Shown here: piece after piece, positions 7,488 through 19,192 of the stretch
How positions within the stretch are numbered: position 1 is the first letter of the stretch
How the letters are laid out: every line of letters starts with the position of its first letter
DNA from: Saccharibacillus kuerlensis DSM 22868
GTDB taxonomy: Bacteria > Bacillota > Bacilli > Paenibacillales > Paenibacillaceae
DNA: 57,637 nt
Reading direction: 5' to 3'
Assembly: GCF_000378145.1 (NCBI RefSeq)
Contig: NZ_KB899300.1
Coordinates: 1-57,637, forward strand
Position numbers and translations under genes: made by a program
Notes under the pieces: model-generated
What the model saw: the letters and a program-made list of their open reading frames with translations, nothing else
What the model was told of the DNA's origin: nothing
Database searches by the model: none

Positions 7488-8432
7488 TTAGTCTTCTTGA
7501 CGAAGACCGAGTCCCAGCTCTTCGAGCTTCTCTTGAACTTCTTCCAAAGACTTGCGGCCCAGATTACGAACCTTCATCATGTCTTCTTCGGATTTCGTGG
7601 TCAGCTCTTGTACCGTATTGATGCCGGCACGTTTCAGACAGTTGTAGGAACGCACGGAGAGATCGAGTTCTTCGATCGTCATCTCCAACACTTTTTCCTT
7701 CTTGTCTTCTTCTTTTTCGACCATGATTTCCGCGTCGCGAGCTTCGTCGGTCAGACCCACGAAGAGCAGCACGTGCTCGGTCAAAATTTTGGCGCCCAGG
7801 CTTACCGCTTCTTCCGGACGAATGCTGCCATCAGTCCAGACTTCAAGTGTCAGCTTGTCGTAGTTTGTGACTTGTCCAACCCGAGTGTTTTCCACTGCGT
7901 AGTTTACGCGGGAAATCGGGGTGTAGATCGAATCGATCGGAATAACACCGATCGGTTGATCGTCATGTTTGTTTTTGACGGACTGGACATATCCGCGGCC
8001 GCGGCCAGCGAAAATGCGCACATGCAGTCTCGATCCCGGTGCCAGAGTGGCGATATGCAAATCCGGATTAAGGATCTCCACATCGCTATCTGCGCGGATG
8101 TCGCCGGCCGTTACAAGACCTTCGCCTTCCGCGTCGATTTCCAGTACCTTTTCTTCATCGGAATGAATCTTCAGCGAAAGAGCCTTCAGATTCAGAATGA
8201 TTTCCGTTACGTCTTCCGTAACGCCGGGGATCGTCGAGAATTCGTGCAGAACGCCGTCGATTTGGACCGAAGTGACCGCTGCGCCGGGAAGCGACGACAG
8301 CAGGATGCGGCGAAGCGAGTTTCCAAGCGTCGTACCGTATCCACGTTCCAAAGGCTCAACGACAAATTTACCGTACGTGCCTCCGTCATTGATCTCTACG
8401 GTCTCAATTTTCGGCTTTTCGATTTCTATCAC
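7488..8432 (-). CDS. rpoA: RNA polymerase alpha subunit
   Basis: A 314-residue alpha subunit. The N-terminal domain (about 1-225) drives dimer formation and carries [20 protein letters not shown]. The C-terminal domain (about 245-310) contains [15 protein letters not shown] and [10 protein letters not shown], which bind UP elements and activators. The start is a GTG with AAGGAGGGG just upstream. It follows rpsK by 70 bases in the alpha operon. Confidence 0.98.
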   Translation of the reverse strand: MIEIEKPKIETVEINDGGTYGKFVVEPLERGYGTTLGNSLRRILLSSLPGAAVTSVQIDGVLHEFSTIPGVTEDVTEIILNLKALSLKIHSDEEKVLEIDAEGEGLVTAGDIRADSDVEILNPDLHIATLAPGSRLHVRIFAGRGRGYVQSVKNKHDDQPIGVIPIDSIYTPISRVNYAVENTRVGQVTNYDKLTLEVWTDGSIRPEEAVSLGAKILTEHVLLFVGLTDEARDAEIMVEKEEDKKEKVLEMTIEELDLSVRSYNCLKRAGINTVQELTTKSEEDMMKVRNLGRKSLEEVQEKLEELGLGLRQED

Positions 8433-8502
8433 TACAATACCCCTCCTTCAAAACGTCGCTTCCGTGAAACCAAGCATACTGAACACATAATGCTTATGAA
8501 TA

Positions 8503-8898
8503 CTATACGCGGCGACGCTTAGGAGGACGGCATCCGTTGTGAGGAACCGGAGTTACGTCCTTGATCAGGTTGATTTCCAGACCTGTAGCTTGCAGCGAGC
8601 GGATTGCCGCTTCACGGCCCGCGCCAGGACCTTTAACCATAACTTCAACAGTTTTCAGGCCGTGTTCCATTGCGGCTTTAGCAGCTGTTTCGGCAGCGAG
8701 CTGAGCGGCAAATGGAGTCGATTTACGGGAACCTCTGAAACCGAGATTACCTGAGCTTGCCCAGGAGATCGCGTTTCCGTGCGGATCCGTAATGGTAACA
8801 ATCGTATTGTTAAACGTGGAACGGATGTGTGCCACGCCAGATTCGATATTTTTACGGTCGCGACGTTTCGTACGTACGACTTTTTTAGGTTTAGCCAT
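8503..8898 (-). CDS. rpsK: 30S ribosomal protein S11
   Basis: A 131-residue S11 protein, part of the small-subunit platform. Family features are [20 protein letters not shown] text (seen as [16 protein letters not shown]), [19 protein letters not shown] and the C-terminal [18 protein letters not shown]. The ATG follows AGAAAGGGGGATAACTGAAA. It lies 19 bases after rpsM. Confidence 0.98.
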   Translation of the reverse strand: MAKPKKVVRTKRRDRKNIESGVAHIRSTFNNTIVTITDPHGNAISWASSGNLGFRGSRKSTPFAAQLAAETAAKAAMEHGLKTVEVMVKGPGAGREAAIRSLQATGLEINLIKDVTPVPHNGCRPPKRRRV

Positions 8899-8917
8899 TT
8901 TCAGTTATCCCCCTTTC

Positions 8918-9286
8918 TTACTTCTTCTTGTTCGCTACAGTACGACGAGGACCTTTACGAGTACGAGCATTCGTTTTCGTACGTTGTCCGCGTACCGGCA
9001 ATCCACGACGATGACGGATACCACGATAAGATCCGATCTCGATCAGACGTTTGATGTTCAGAGACACTTCGCGACGCAGGTCGCCCTCTACCTTCACATT
9101 AGCGTCAATCGTTTCACGCAGCTTGCTTACCTCATCCTCAGTCAGATCGCGAACACGAGTGTCCGGGCTGATTCCTGTTTGGCTCAGGAGTTTTTGGGAA
9201 GTCGTTTTACCGATTCCGAAGATATAAGTCAAGGCGATCTCAACGCGTTTGTCACGTGGCAAATCCACACCAGCAATACGAGCCAT
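8918..9286 (-). CDS. rpsM: 30S ribosomal protein S13
   Basis: A 122-residue S13 protein of the small-subunit head, contacting P-site tRNA and bridge B1 to the large subunit. It begins [21 protein letters not shown] and has the signature [20 protein letters not shown] near the C-terminus, which touches tRNA. The basic tail ([11 protein letters not shown]) is normal. The ATG follows AGAAGGGGGTGTAGCGTA. Confidence 0.98.
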   Translation of the reverse strand: MARIAGVDLPRDKRVEIALTYIFGIGKTTSQKLLSQTGISPDTRVRDLTEDEVSKLRETIDANVKVEGDLRREVSLNIKRLIEIGSYRGIRHRRGLPVRGQRTKTNARTRKGPRRTVANKKK

Positions 9287-9307
9287 TACGCTACACCCCC
9301 TTCTAAG

Positions 9308-9529
<222 letters not shown>

Positions 9530-9745
9530 TTATTTACGGTAAGTGATACGGCCGCGAGTCAGATCGTAAGGCGATAACTGTACGACCACTTTGTCTCCCG
9601 TCAGAATACGGATAAAGTGCATGCGCAGCTTTCCGGAAACGTGAGCGAGAATTTGATGACCGTTCTCGAGTTCCACCTTGAACATCGCATTCGGCAGCGG
9701 TTCGATAACCACGCCTTCGATTTCAATGACATCTTCCTTGGCCAT
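9530..9745 (-). CDS. infA: Translation initiation factor IF-1
   Basis: A 71-residue OB-fold protein that binds the A site of the 30S subunit during initiation. It starts [13 protein letters not shown] and has the RNA-binding motif [19 protein letters not shown] and the ending [12 protein letters not shown]. Two in-frame ATG codons occur; the second is chosen because AAAGGAGA lies at the right distance and the protein then matches the family start. Confidence 0.98.
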   Translation of the reverse strand: MAKEDVIEIEGVVIEPLPNAMFKVELENGHQILAHVSGKLRMHFIRILTGDKVVVQLSPYDLTRGRITYRK

Positions 9746-9747
9746 AA

Positions 9748-10056
9748 TCATTCTCCTTTCTGCTTAGCATTCTGTGCGTCGGATTCCATAAACACGTTAA
9801 CTGCATGGCGCAGCTTCGCATTTGTAACCCTGCCGCTCTCCTGCAAACTGTTTACGACTTCGCTGCTGATTGCCGTCTGGGATTCAAGGTGCAGCGGATT
9901 CTTCTTCTTTGGACGGTCAAACTTGCGTTTGTGTCCATCTGCGATCCAAATCCCCTGTTCCTCGTCCAGCCTTACGACCACCGCCACCTGCCCTGCATCG
10001 CGGCCTTTCCGGATCTTCACGAGTTGACCGATCTGCAGGGGATGTTCCTTTTTCAA
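9748..10056 (-). CDS. KOW-domain RNA-binding protein (L14e-like)
   Basis: A small basic protein of about 102 residues with a KOW motif near the N-terminus ([20 protein letters not shown]) followed by a charged stretch. Related proteins occur between map and infA in many Firmicutes and resemble the archaeal L14e/L27e group; their role is not clear to me, but RNA or ribosome binding is likely. Start choice is uncertain: a TTG (10054-10056) follows AGGTGAT at good spacing, while a GTG three codons earlier (10063-10065) touches the map stop and lacks a ribosome site. It ends two bases before infA. Confidence 0.85.
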   Translation of the reverse strand: MKKEHPLQIGQLVKIRKGRDAGQVAVVVRLDEEQGIWIADGHKRKFDRPKKKNPLHLESQTAISSEVVNSLQESGRVTNAKLRHAVNVFMESDAQNAKQKGE

Positions 10057-10065
10057 GTGTATCAC

Positions 10066-10818
10066 CTACGCGCTCAATTTTGTGAAAATTTCCAGTCCGT
10101 CTTTCGTAACCGCCACTGTGTGCTCAAAGTGAGCGCACAGCGAACCATCTACTGTTACGACGGTCCAGTTGTCCTCCAGCGTCCGAACCAGTCTTCCGCC
10201 AAGGTTAACCATCGGTTCGATTGCCAGCACCATACCGGGTTTGAGCAGCGGACCGCGACCCTCGATGCCGTAATTCGGTATCTTCGGTTCTTCGTGCAGG
10301 TCACGACCGATGCCGTGACCGACGAACTCCCGAACAACCGACATTCCAGACTGTTCGATATGGCGCTGAATCGCATGCGAAATGGTAAACAGACGCACAT
10401 CCGGCTTCAAAAGTGCCAGTCCTGCGTACAGGGAGCCTTCCGTAACGTCCAGCAGCCGCTGGGCTTCCTCGGAAATACGCCCTACCGGGTAAGTCCAGGC
10501 GGAATCGCCATGGTATCCGCGATACTGCGCTCCGATATCGATTGATACGATATCGCCTTCCCGAAGCTTGCGCTCGCTGGGGAATCCGTGTACCAGCTGG
10601 TCGTTAACCGACGCACAAATGCTGGCCGGAAAACCATTATAGCCTTTGAAAGACGGCACCGCATCCTGGCTGCGGATGGTTGCATCGGCCAGCGCATCAA
10701 GTTCGGCCGTCGTAACGCCCGGTTCGATCGCCCCTGCCAACACTCGGTGAGTCTCAGCCACAATCCGTCCCGCTTCTCTCATAAAGCCGAGCTCCGTTTC
10801 GGACTTGCAAATGATCAT
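10066..10818 (-). CDS. map: Methionine aminopeptidase, type I
   Basis: A 250-residue cytosolic metalloprotease that removes the N-terminal methionine of new proteins. The metal-binding residues fit [19 protein letters not shown] (two aspartates), [12 protein letters not shown] (histidine) and LAIEPM (glutamate), with a further glutamate in the EDNWTVVT region context. There is no N-terminal zinc extension, so it is type Ia. It starts 5 bases after adk, with ribosome site GAGGTTAA. Confidence 0.97.
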   Translation of the reverse strand: MIICKSETELGFMREAGRIVAETHRVLAGAIEPGVTTAELDALADATIRSQDAVPSFKGYNGFPASICASVNDQLVHGFPSERKLREGDIVSIDIGAQYRGYHGDSAWTYPVGRISEEAQRLLDVTEGSLYAGLALLKPDVRLFTISHAIQRHIEQSGMSVVREFVGHGIGRDLHEEPKIPNYGIEGRGPLLKPGMVLAIEPMVNLGGRLVRTLEDNWTVVTVDGSLCAHFEHTVAVTKDGLEIFTKLSA

Positions 10819-10823
10819 TACAG

Positions 10824-11489
<666 letters not shown>

Positions 11490-11561
11490 TTACCCATGCA
11501 TGCCTAACAGCACAAAAGGCGCCGGGCGAGCGCATGGAGTCGGACCCGTCCGGAACCTGAG

Positions 11562-12860
11562 CTATTTATTGATAAAACCTTTATAGTGCCGTTTAATCAA
11601 CTGACTTTCGATTGTCTTCATCGTATCCAGTGCTACCCCGACGACGATCAGCAGCGAAGTGCCGCCAATTTGAACCGACTGGGGAAGGCCGGAAAGCGAA
11701 CCGAATGCAATCGGCAGTAGAGAAATTACAGTTAGGAAGAGTGCGCCGGTTACAGTGAGTCGCGACATCACGCGAGTGATGTACTTCTCAGTTGCTTTAC
11801 CCGGACGAACTCCAGGAATGTAGCCGCCATTTTTCTTCATGTTCTCTGCCATCTGCTGAGGATTAATCTGCACGAAGGTATAGAAGAACGTGAAGCCGAT
11901 GATCATGACTGCATAAAGCACCATGCCAAGCGGTTGGCTGTGGTTCAAGTTATTTTGCACCCATTCTGCCCACGCGTACGTTGACCAGAAGTTTGCAAGG
12001 ATAACCGGGAATTGCAGCAGAGATATGGCAAAGATAACCGGGATAACACCCGCAGCGTTAACTTTCAACGGAATGTGGGTATTTTGACCGCCGTACATTT
12101 TATTGCCGACGACCCGTTTTGCATATTGAACCGGAACTTTCCGGATCCCCTGCTGAATAAAAATAACACCGATAATAATTAGGATCAAGACAAGAACAAT
12201 AATCACGGTCTTCATTGCGTTCAGGAACGTTTGTCCGTCTACGATGAAATCGGATTGAGCTGTTGTCGAGATATAACCTGGAATGTTTGCAACGATACCG
12301 GCAAAGATCAGGATCGAAATCCCGTTACCGATACCTTTTTCTGTGATCTGCTCGCCCAGCCACATCAAGAGGGCTGTACCGGCAGTCAAGACAATTGCAA
12401 TCAGAATGTAGTCGACGGTCGTGGCATTCGGAATCATTTCCGATTGATAAATACGGTTGAATCCGATTGCCGTGGCGAACGCCTGAATCAAACCCAGAAC
12501 TATGGTGCCGTATCGGGTGATCTGCGCCAGCTTTTTCTTTCCGTGTTCACCTTGTTTAGACCACTCGGTGAATTTCGGAATGACATCCATCGACAGCAGC
12601 TGTACGATGATCGATGCCGTTACGTACGGATAGATGCTGAGCGCGAAGATCGAGAACTGCATAAGCGCCCCTCCGGAGAAGGTGTTAAGCAGCCCCATCA
12701 ACTGGCTGCCGGCCTCATTGGCCGACTGGAGTACGTCCGTGTTAACTCCCGGAACCGGGATGAACGTACCGATACGGTAGATGACCAAAACCATCAGCGT
12801 AAACAGAATTCGTTTACGGAGGTCGTCGACCCGCCATATATTCTTCAGGGTATTGAACAT
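11562..12860 (-). CDS. secY: Preprotein translocase channel subunit SecY
   Basis: A 432-residue membrane protein with about ten hydrophobic segments, forming the protein-conducting channel with SecE and SecG. It begins [20 protein letters not shown], and the plug and first helix region GTFIPVPGVN is clear. The cytosolic loops include the GIRKVPVQYAKRVVG segment that meets SecA and ribosomes. Its ATG overlaps the rplO stop by one base (TAATG) and uses GAGGTGATC as ribosome site, suggesting translational coupling. A 93-base gap with some G/C-rich pairing follows before adk. Confidence 0.98.
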   Translation of the reverse strand: MFNTLKNIWRVDDLRKRILFTLMVLVIYRIGTFIPVPGVNTDVLQSANEAGSQLMGLLNTFSGGALMQFSIFALSIYPYVTASIIVQLLSMDVIPKFTEWSKQGEHGKKKLAQITRYGTIVLGLIQAFATAIGFNRIYQSEMIPNATTVDYILIAIVLTAGTALLMWLGEQITEKGIGNGISILIFAGIVANIPGYISTTAQSDFIVDGQTFLNAMKTVIIVLVLILIIIGVIFIQQGIRKVPVQYAKRVVGNKMYGGQNTHIPLKVNAAGVIPVIFAISLLQFPVILANFWSTYAWAEWVQNNLNHSQPLGMVLYAVMIIGFTFFYTFVQINPQQMAENMKKNGGYIPGVRPGKATEKYITRVMSRLTVTGALFLTVISLLPIAFGSLSGLPQSVQIGGTSLLIVVGVALDTMKTIESQLIKRHYKGFINK

Positions 12861-13300
12861 TAGATCACCTCGGTTTTACCGCCGGCAGCCTCGATTTTCT
12901 CCACCGCAGATTGAGAGAACTTGCTTGCTTTGACAGTCAACTTAACTGTCACATCGCCATTACCGAGAATCTTGATGCCGCTCTTTGTATCTTTAACGAT
13001 ACCTTGTTCCTTAAGCAGCTCAGGAGTTACTTCGGTGTTTTCTGCAAAGTTGTTCAGCTCTTCGATGTTCACGATGGCATATTCTTTACGGGTTGGATTA
13101 ACAAACCCACGTTTTGGCAAGCGACGATACAGCGGGTTCTGACCGCCTTCGAAGCCTGGACGAACACCGCCGCCGGAACGAGCGTTTTGGCCTTTATGAC
13201 CGCGACCGGCTGTTTTACCCGTACCGCTACTCGTACCGCGACCGATGCGTTTGCGCTCTTTAGTCGAACCCGGAGCTGGAGAAAGCTCATGTAACTTCAT
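12860..13300 (-). CDS. rplO: 50S ribosomal protein L15
   Basis: A 146-residue L15 protein with the usual glycine-rich N-terminal half ([20 protein letters not shown]) that threads into 23S rRNA. The chosen ATG ([12 protein letters not shown]) follows AAGGAGGTGCAACGAACG; four codons upstream is another possible start without a site. Overlaps secY by one base. Confidence 0.97.
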   Translation of the reverse strand: MKLHELSPAPGSTKERKRIGRGTSSGTGKTAGRGHKGQNARSGGGVRPGFEGGQNPLYRRLPKRGFVNPTRKEYAIVNIEELNNFAENTEVTPELLKEQGIVKDTKSGIKILGNGDVTVKLTVKASKFSQSAVEKIEAAGGKTEVI

Positions 13301-13359
13301 CGTTCGTTGCACCTCCTTGATTCATTCTATTGGTTCGCTTCTTTCAAAGCGATATTTTT

Positions 13360-13545
13360 TTAAGCTTCGATTTCTTTTACGGAAACCAAGTGCTGGACTT
13401 GGTTGACCATACCGCGAATCGCTGCGTTGTCGTTTTGTACAACAACTTGGTTCGTTTTACGCAGTCCCAACGTGTTAACGGTCGTGCGTTGGTTTTTCGG
13501 ACGTCCGATCAGGCTGCGTACGAGGGTAATTTCCAATTTAGCCAT
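13360..13545 (-). CDS. rpmD: 50S ribosomal protein L30
   Basis: A 61-residue L30 protein. It begins [20 protein letters not shown] and contains the family segment [25 protein letters not shown]. The ATG follows AAGGAGGGAAAAGCA. It lies 13 bases after rpsE in the spc operon. Confidence 0.97.
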   Translation of the reverse strand: MAKLEITLVRSLIGRPKNQRTTVNTLGLRKTNQVVVQNDNAAIRGMVNQVQHLVSVKEIEA

Positions 13546-13558
13546 TGCTTTTCCCTCC

Positions 13559-14059
13559 TTAGCCTCTCAGTTCTTCGACGGATTTTCCGCGAAGCTTTGC
13601 CACATCTTCGGCACGCTTCAAACGGGACAATCCTTCCAAAGTCGCGTTGACCATGTTCATGGAGTTCGAAGAACCCAGGGATTTTGTCAAGATGTCGCCT
13701 ACGCCTGCAAGTTCCAGTACTGCACGTACCGGACCGCCAGCGATAACGCCTGTACCTTCGGATGCTGGTTTCAGCAATACGCTGCCCGCTCCGAATTTAC
13801 CTGTAACCAAGTGAGTGATCGTTGTTCCAACGAGAGGAACATGGATCATGTTCTTCTTAGCATCTTCGATGCCTTTGCGGATCGCATCCGGAACTTCTCC
13901 GGCTTTACCGATTCCTGCTCCGACGTTTCCGTTACCGTCGCCTACGACAACCAGTGCGCTAAAGCTGAAACGGCGTCCGCCCTTTACAACTTTTGCTACG
14001 CGGTTGATGTGTACAACGCGTTCCGTCAGTTCTCCTACAGTGCTCATATCTACACGCAA
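13559..14059 (-). CDS. rpsE: 30S ribosomal protein S5
   Basis: A 166-residue S5 protein, involved in decoding accuracy and helicase action of the 30S entry tunnel. It starts at a TTG (14057-14059) served by AAAAGGAGGTAAACGAC, giving the normal start [19 protein letters not shown] and the same length as B. subtilis S5. The longer frame to the left has no family match. The spectinomycin-site loop reads [11 protein letters not shown] with the key residues intact. Confidence 0.97.
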   Translation of the reverse strand: MRVDMSTVGELTERVVHINRVAKVVKGGRRFSFSALVVVGDGNGNVGAGIGKAGEVPDAIRKGIEDAKKNMIHVPLVGTTITHLVTGKFGAGSVLLKPASEGTGVIAGGPVRAVLELAGVGDILTKSLGSSNSMNMVNATLEGLSRLKRAEDVAKLRGKSVEELRG

Positions 14060-14084
14060 GTCGTTTACCTCCTTTTGTCTCGGT

Positions 14085-14453
14085 TTAGAATTCCAGTCCG
14101 GCTTCGCGGGCTGCGTCGGCCAGTGCTTGAATCCGTCCATGGTAGAGGTATCCTCCGCGGTCGAAAACGACTACGGCATAACCTTTTTCCTTAGCGCGGT
14201 TTGCAACCAGGGTTCCGACTTTACGGGCAGCTTCAACGTTGCCGCCGTTTGTGATTTCGCTTTTCAGCTCTTTGTCCATTGTCGAAGCGGAAACGATGGT
14301 TACACCGCTCACGTCGTCGATCAGTTGGGCATAGATGTGCTTCTCTGAACGGTACACGTTCAGGCGAGGGCGTTGAGCCGTACCTTGAATTTTCTTACGC
14401 ACGCGCAAGTGTCTTTTCAGGCGGCCTTTATTTTTATCACCTTTGGTAATCAT
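14085..14453 (-). CDS. rplR: 50S ribosomal protein L18
   Basis: A 122-residue L18 protein that binds 5S rRNA. It contains [20 protein letters not shown] and ends [16 protein letters not shown], both typical. The ATG (MITKGDKNK) is preferred over a GTG four codons upstream because that GTG overlaps the ribosome site GGAAGGAG. Confidence 0.97.
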   Translation of the reverse strand: MITKGDKNKGRLKRHLRVRKKIQGTAQRPRLNVYRSEKHIYAQLIDDVSGVTIVSASTMDKELKSEITNGGNVEAARKVGTLVANRAKEKGYAVVVFDRGGYLYHGRIQALADAAREAGLEF

Positions 14454-14531
14454 GACTACTTTCACTCCTTCCCATCTGCTTATTAGGCAGCTTCACATAA
14501 ACAAGCTAAGGGTAATGCGAAGGAAAGCGGC

Positions 14532-15074
14532 TTATTTCTTCTTGCCGGCTTTACCTTCTTTACGGATGATGCGTTCGCCTTCGTACTTGATACCTTTGCC
14601 TTTATACGGCTCTGGTTCACGTACCGAACGGATTTGAGCAGCATAAGCGCCTACGCGCTCTTTGTCGATCCCGCGAACGATGATCTTCGTGTTCGAAGGA
14701 ACTTCGAACTCGATGCCCGATTCCGGAGTGATTTCAACCGGGTGGGAGTAACCTACGTTCAAAACGATTTTTTCTCCGGACTTGCTGGCACGGTATCCGA
14801 CCCCAACCAGTTCAAGCGACTTGGAGAAACCTTCCGTTACACCACTTACCATGTTGCTGACAACGCTGCGAGTCGTGCCGTGAAGGGAACGATGCTCTTT
14901 GTTGTCGGAAGGACGTTCTACTGTAATTGTATTACCTTCCACCGTTACTTTCATATCTCTATGAATTTCACGAGTGAGAGTACCTTTAGGACCTTTGACC
15001 GTAATCACCGTGTTGTTCAGTGTTACTTCAACGCCACCTGGTACTTCGATTGGTTTGCGACCAATACGAGACAT
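14532..15074 (-). CDS. rplF: 50S ribosomal protein L6
   Basis: A 180-residue L6 protein with the two repeated folds of the family. Starts [17 protein letters not shown]; the C-terminal half has [20 protein letters not shown], which lies close to the sarcin-ricin loop. ATG after AAGGAGGTGCAACAAAT. It follows rpsH by 31 bases. Confidence 0.98.
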   Translation of the reverse strand: MSRIGRKPIEVPGGVEVTLNNTVITVKGPKGTLTREIHRDMKVTVEGNTITVERPSDNKEHRSLHGTTRSVVSNMVSGVTEGFSKSLELVGVGYRASKSGEKIVLNVGYSHPVEITPESGIEFEVPSNTKIIVRGIDKERVGAYAAQIRSVREPEPYKGKGIKYEGERIIRKEGKAGKKK

Positions 15075-15105
15075 ATTTGTTGCACCTCCTTGTGTTCTGA
15101 CGTAA

Positions 15106-15504
15106 TTACCAAACGTAGCAGATTACTTCGCCGCCAGCTTTCGCTTGACGAGCTTCTTTGTCGGTCATAACTCCCTTGGACGTGGAGACAATCGCGATAC
15201 CCAGGCCGCCCAGCACGCGAGGAACTTCGTTGCTCTTCGTGTACACGCGCAGACCCGGCTTACTGATTCTTTTCAGACCAGTGATAACGCGCTCGTTGTT
15301 TTGTCCGTATTTCAGGAAGATACGGATGATGCCCTGCTTGTTATCCTTTACGAATTCCGCGTCGCGGATAAAACCTTCACGTTTCAGGATCTCAGCAATT
15401 TGCTTTTTCATCGCAGAAGCCGGCATTTCGACTTTCTCGTGACGAACCACGTTCGCGTTGCGAATGCGTGTAAGCATATCTGCAATCGGATCGGACATAG
15501 TCAT
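15106..15504 (-). CDS. rpsH: 30S ribosomal protein S8
   Basis: A 132-residue S8 protein, a primary 16S rRNA binder. It has [21 protein letters not shown] near the N-terminus and the C-terminal [20 protein letters not shown], the family signature. The first ATG fits GGAAGGAGGTTCACACATT; the second ATG two codons later is also possible. Confidence 0.98.
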   Translation of the reverse strand: MTMSDPIADMLTRIRNANVVRHEKVEMPASAMKKQIAEILKREGFIRDAEFVKDNKQGIIRIFLKYGQNNERVITGLKRISKPGLRVYTKSNEVPRVLGGLGIAIVSTSKGVMTDKEARQAKAGGEVICYVW

Positions 15505-15537
15505 AATGTGTGAACCTCCTTCCTTGTTATGCGGTAA

Positions 15538-15723
15538 TTACCAGCTTGCTTTTTTAACGCCAGGGATCTGGCCTTTATGAGCCAATTCGCGGAAGCAAAT
15601 ACGGCAGATCTTAAACTTTTGTAACACCGAGTGTGGACGACCGCAACGTTCGCAGCGCGTGTATGCACGCACCTTGAATTTAGGTGTGCGTTGCTGTTTA
15701 ACTTTCATCGAAGTTTTTGCCAC
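15538..15723 (-). CDS. rpsN: 30S ribosomal protein S14, zinc-binding type Z
   Basis: A 61-residue short S14 with the zinc ribbon CERC and CRIC, ending [14 protein letters not shown]. It begins at a GTG ([16 protein letters not shown]) placed after AGGAGGTGTCAGGCTAAA; the upstream extension has no family match. As the C+ form it depends on zinc; many Bacillales hold a zinc-free copy elsewhere for zinc-poor conditions. Confidence 0.97.
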   Translation of the reverse strand: MAKTSMKVKQQRTPKFKVRAYTRCERCGRPHSVLQKFKICRICFRELAHKGQIPGVKKASW

Positions 15724-15795
15724 TTTAGCCTGACACCTCCTGGGTAGTTTCGGAAGAACAGGGTCATGGATCATGGCCCTAGATACTGGCCGATA

Positions 15796-16338
15796 TTATT
15801 TTGCGAAAGGCATTCCGAGACCTGCGAGAAGCTCGCGGCCCTCTTCGTCCGTTTTCGCCGTAGTTACGATAACGATATCCATACCGCGGACTTTGTCCAC
15901 TTGATCGTATTGGATTTCTGGGAAGATAAGCTGTTCTTTCAGACCAAGTGTGTAGTTACCGCGGCCGTCGAAGGCTTTGTTGGATACACCCTGGAAGTCA
16001 CGTACGCGTGGAAGCGCAACGTTGAACAGTTTGTCGAGGAACTGGTACATACGCTCGCCGCGCAGAGTTACCTTTGTTCCGATCGGCATGTTCTCACGCA
16101 GTTTGAAACCTGCGATCGATTTCTTAGCACGAGTGATAACTGGCTTTTGACCAGCAATTTGCTCGAGCTCAGCTACTGCAGTATCGAGAACTTTCGAGTT
16201 GGATACGGCTTCGCCGACACCCATGTTGATGACAACCTTCTCCAGTTTCGGAACCTGCATAACCGTCGTATAGTTGAACTTCTGCATCAGAGCAGGAGTA
16301 CTTTCGTTCAAATAACGTTCTTTCAATCTTGTTACCAT
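15796..16338 (-). CDS. rplE: 50S ribosomal protein L5
   Basis: A 180-residue L5 protein that binds 5S rRNA and contacts P-site tRNA. Typical segments are [31 protein letters not shown] and the C-terminal [24 protein letters not shown] after AAAGGAGGTTCATCCTTC. Next to rplX and rpsN in the spc operon. Confidence 0.98.
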   Translation of the reverse strand: MVTRLKERYLNESTPALMQKFNYTTVMQVPKLEKVVINMGVGEAVSNSKVLDTAVAELEQIAGQKPVITRAKKSIAGFKLRENMPIGTKVTLRGERMYQFLDKLFNVALPRVRDFQGVSNKAFDGRGNYTLGLKEQLIFPEIQYDQVDKVRGMDIVIVTTAKTDEEGRELLAGLGMPFAK

Positions 16339-16370
16339 GAAGGATGAACCTCCTTTCCGTAAAAATAAGA

Positions 16371-16727
16371 TTATTCGATAACTTCTCCGGATCTTTTCGC
16401 AACGCGCACTTTTTTACCGTTGTCCAGCGTCTTGTAACCTACGCGGGTTACTTTGCTGCCGTCTTTCGGGTCAATATGCATCACGTTCGATACGTGGATC
16501 GAAGCTTCCTGCTCAACGATTCCGCCTTGCGGGTTCGCTTGGCTTGGCTTTTGGTGTTTTTTCACCATGTTCACGCCTTCGATCAACACGCGGTTTTCAC
16601 GAGGGTAAGCTGCGATAACGCGGCCTTTTTTGCCTTTGTCTTTACCGCTAATCACGATAACGACATCGTCTTTTTTCACGTGAAGTTTGTTGTTGTGAGA
16701 TTCCAGAACCTTTTTCACTCTTGCCAT
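16371..16727 (-). CDS. rplX: 50S ribosomal protein L24
   Basis: A 118-residue L24 protein, the assembly starter of the large subunit. The KOW motif region [18 protein letters not shown] is clear, followed by [14 protein letters not shown]. The ATG ([10 protein letters not shown]) fits AGGAGGTGTACCTA; an ATG three codons earlier overlaps that site. The C-terminal tail is slightly long. Confidence 0.97.
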   Translation of the reverse strand: MARVKKVLESHNNKLHVKKDDVVIVISGKDKGKKGRVIAAYPRENRVLIEGVNMVKKHQKPSQANPQGGIVEQEASIHVSNVMHIDPKDGSKVTRVGYKTLDNGKKVRVAKRSGEVIE

Positions 16728-16787
16728 TAGGTACACCTCCTATGACTTACCGGCCGGCGGCCGACAAGAAAATCGTGCATGCTTATA

Positions 16788-17156
16788 TTAGATAACTTCC
16801 GGTGCCAAGGAAACGATTTTCATGAAGTCCTTGTCGCGAAGTTCACGGGCAACTGGTCCGAAGATACGCGTACCACGTGGGCCACGATCGTCTTTTACCA
16901 CTACCGCTGCGTTTTCGTCGAATGCGATGTAAGATCCGTCTTTACGACGTACCGAACGCTTCGTACGAACAACTACCGCTTTAACTACGTCGCCTTTTTT
17001 GACAACGCCCCCTGGTGTTGCTTGTTTTACCGAGCACACGATCAGGTCTCCGATGTTAGCTGTGCGACGTCCCGTACCACCAAGTACGCGGATACACATC
17101 AGTTCCTTCGCACCGGAGTTATCGGCTACAGCCAAACGAGTAAATGGTTGAATCAT
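16788..17156 (-). CDS. rplN: 50S ribosomal protein L14
   Basis: A 122-residue L14 protein at the subunit interface. Starts [20 protein letters not shown], with the signature [25 protein letters not shown] after AAAGGAGGACATCAACA. It lies between rpsQ and rplX. Confidence 0.98.
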   Translation of the reverse strand: MIQPFTRLAVADNSGAKELMCIRVLGGTGRRTANIGDLIVCSVKQATPGGVVKKGDVVKAVVVRTKRSVRRKDGSYIAFDENAAVVVKDDRGPRGTRIFGPVARELRDKDFMKIVSLAPEVI

Positions 17157-17194
17157 TGTTGATGTCCTCCTTTCGGATGAGCTTTATCGTTCAA

Positions 17195-17461
17195 TTAGAT
17201 AGTGATCGCTTTTTCAGTGACTGCAGTCAGTCTCCAGCGCTTATCTTTCGACAGCGGGCGAGTTTCAACGATTCTTACCGTATCGCCAATTTTCGCTTCG
17301 TTGCTTTCATCATGCGCTTTGAATTTCTTCGTCGACTTAATGCGTTTATGATACAGATCATGTTTTTTGTAAGTTTCTACAGCAACAACGATCGTTTTAT
17401 CCATTTTATCGCTCACGACTTTACCTACCAGCACTTTACGCGAGTTGCGTTGTTCGGTCAT
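17195..17461 (-). CDS. rpsQ: 30S ribosomal protein S17
   Basis: An 88-residue S17 protein with OB fold, a primary 16S rRNA binder. It has [22 protein letters not shown] and the signature [24 protein letters not shown] follows GGAAGGAGGCTAACC. The length is normal. Confidence 0.98.
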   Translation of the reverse strand: MTEQRNSRKVLVGKVVSDKMDKTIVVAVETYKKHDLYHKRIKSTKKFKAHDESNEAKIGDTVRIVETRPLSKDKRWRLTAVTEKAITI

Positions 17462-17515
17462 GGTTAGCCTCCTTCCTGAATAACGGGTTCACCTACCCGG
17501 AGGGGTTCAAAGGAA

Positions 17516-17716
17516 TTACGAAGTAATTCCGAGTTCTCTTTGACGCAGAACAGTTTTAGCACGAGCGATTTCCTTACGGACTACGCTGATGCGGGTTGGG
17601 TTATCGAGTTGACCAGTAGCGAGCTGAAAGCGCAGGTTAAAGAGTTCCTCTTTAAAACCGGAAACCTTCTGTTCGATCTCGGCAGTGGTCAGGTCACGCA
17701 GTTCCTTAGCCTTCAT
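17516..17716 (-). CDS. rpmC: 50S ribosomal protein L29
   Basis: A 66-residue helical L29 protein near the peptide exit, next to L23. The family core [17 protein letters not shown] is present. The ATG (MKAKELRDL) overlaps the last 11 bases of rplP and uses GGTGGTGAAGCAA as ribosome site; a longer frame upstream lies inside rplP. Confidence 0.96.
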   Translation of the reverse strand: MKAKELRDLTTAEIEQKVSGFKEELFNLRFQLATGQLDNPTRISVVRKEIARAKTVLRQRELGITS

Positions 17717-18140
17717 TTGCTTCACCACCCAATTCTTCACGTTTCACAAACTTAGTTTTGACAGGCAGTTTGTGAGAAGCAAGACGCATCGCTTCGCGAG
17801 CAATCTCTTCCGATACACCGGCAAGTTCAAACATGATCTTACCCGGTTTCACGACTGCTACCCATCTTTCAACGTTACCTTTACCGCTACCCATCCGGAC
17901 CTCGAGAGGCTTTTGAGTAATCGGCTTGTCAGGGAAAATTTTGATCCAAACTTTACCGCCACGTTTGATGTAACGAGTCATAGCGATACGCGCTGCTTCG
18001 ATCTGACGGTTCGTGATCCAAGAAGGTTCAGTTGCCTGCAGGCCGAATTCGCCGAAGTTCAATTCAGTACCGCCTTTAGCACGACCGGCCAGACTGCCGC
18101 GTTGCTGTTTACGGTGTTTTACACGTTTAGGTACCAACAT
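17706..18140 (-). CDS. rplP: 50S ribosomal protein L16
   Basis: A 144-residue L16 protein near the A site and peptidyl transferase centre. It starts [15 protein letters not shown], has [21 protein letters not shown] and [16 protein letters not shown], and ends with an acidic tail. Overlaps rpmC by 11 bases, starts just after rpsC. Confidence 0.98.
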   Translation of the reverse strand: MLVPKRVKHRKQQRGSLAGRAKGGTELNFGEFGLQATEPSWITNRQIEAARIAMTRYIKRGGKVWIKIFPDKPITQKPLEVRMGSGKGNVERWVAVVKPGKIMFELAGVSEEIAREAMRLASHKLPVKTKFVKREELGGEANEG

Positions 18141-18142
18141 GA

Positions 18143-18808
18143 TTAGTTGCCTCCTTCCTGAGCAGCTTGTTTCTTAGCTGGGGGAAGAATCTCTCCACGG
18201 TAGATCCATACTTTAACGCCGATACGACCGTAAGTCGTGTGCGCTTCTGCTGTACCATAGTCGATATCGGCACGCAGGGTATGAAGTGGAACAGTTCCTT
18301 CGCTGTAGCCTTCCGAACGAGCGATTTCCGCGCCGCCAAGACGACCGCTAACCGCAGTTTTGATTCCTTTAGCACCGGAACGCATAGTTCTTTGCATTGC
18401 TTGCTTCAGAGCACGACGGAACGATACACGACGTTCCAATTGTTGTGCAATGCTTTCTGCAACCAGGATAGCGTCCAGCTCTTGATTTTTGATTTCCGCA
18501 ATGTTGATGTGTACTTTTTTGCCTTTAGCAATCTTAGTGATCGCTCCACGCAGTACCTCAACTTCCGCACCACCACGTCCGATAACCATACCCGGTTTAG
18601 CAGTATGAATGGTTACGTTAACGCGGTTCGCAGCTCTTTCGATCTCGATCTTGGAGACAGCGGATTCTTTAAGTTTTGCTTTCAGGTATTCGCGAATTTT
18701 CACGTCTTCCATCAGCAGATCGCCGAAGTCTTTACCAGCGTACCATTTAGATTCCCAGTCACGGATAATTCCTACACGGAGTCCGACCGGATTTACTTTT
18801 TGTCCCAC
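18143..18808 (-). CDS. rpsC: 30S ribosomal protein S3
   Basis: A 221-residue S3 protein at the mRNA entry site. The KH domain core is [16 protein letters not shown]; the C-terminal domain has [18 protein letters not shown] and [24 protein letters not shown]. Begins [15 protein letters not shown] after AAGGAGGGATACGTGTG. It lies 12 bases after rplV. Confidence 0.98.
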   Translation of the reverse strand: MGQKVNPVGLRVGIIRDWESKWYAGKDFGDLLMEDVKIREYLKAKLKESAVSKIEIERAANRVNVTIHTAKPGMVIGRGGAEVEVLRGAITKIAKGKKVHINIAEIKNQELDAILVAESIAQQLERRVSFRRALKQAMQRTMRSGAKGIKTAVSGRLGGAEIARSEGYSEGTVPLHTLRADIDYGTAEAHTTYGRIGVKVWIYRGEILPPAKKQAAQEGGN

Positions 18809-18820
18809 ACGTATCCCTCC

Positions 18821-19153
18821 TTACTTTTCAGATACAGCCACAGTGATATGACTGGTGCGTTTATTGATCCGGCTTGCGCGTCCCATTGCCCGAGGGCGGA
18901 AACGTTTGAGAGTCGGTCCTTGGTTAACGTAAACCTGCGAGATTACCAGTTTGCTTACGTCCATCGAATGATTGTGCTCCGCATTGGCGATAGCCGAGTT
19001 CAGCAGCTTCTCCAGGATTGGCGATGCCGCCTTCGGAGTGTGACGCAGAATCGCGATCGCTTCACCTACTTGCTTGCCACGGATCAGGTCCGCTACGAGC
19101 TTAGCTTTACGAGGAGCGATGCGGGAATATTTCAAATGCGCTTGTGCTTCCAT
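18821..19153 (-). CDS. rplV: 50S ribosomal protein L22
   Basis: A 110-residue L22 protein lining the peptide exit tunnel. Begins [20 protein letters not shown] and ends in [21 protein letters not shown], the loop and tail of the family. The extended loop residues near macrolide contact sites look normal. ATG follows AGGGAGGTTATGATAGA. Confidence 0.98.
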   Translation of the reverse strand: MEAQAHLKYSRIAPRKAKLVADLIRGKQVGEAIAILRHTPKAASPILEKLLNSAIANAEHNHSMDVSKLVISQVYVNQGPTLKRFRPRAMGRASRINKRTSHITVAVSEK

Positions 19154-19192
19154 TCTATCATAACCTCCCTTCGGACTTTACTTAGGTCCGTT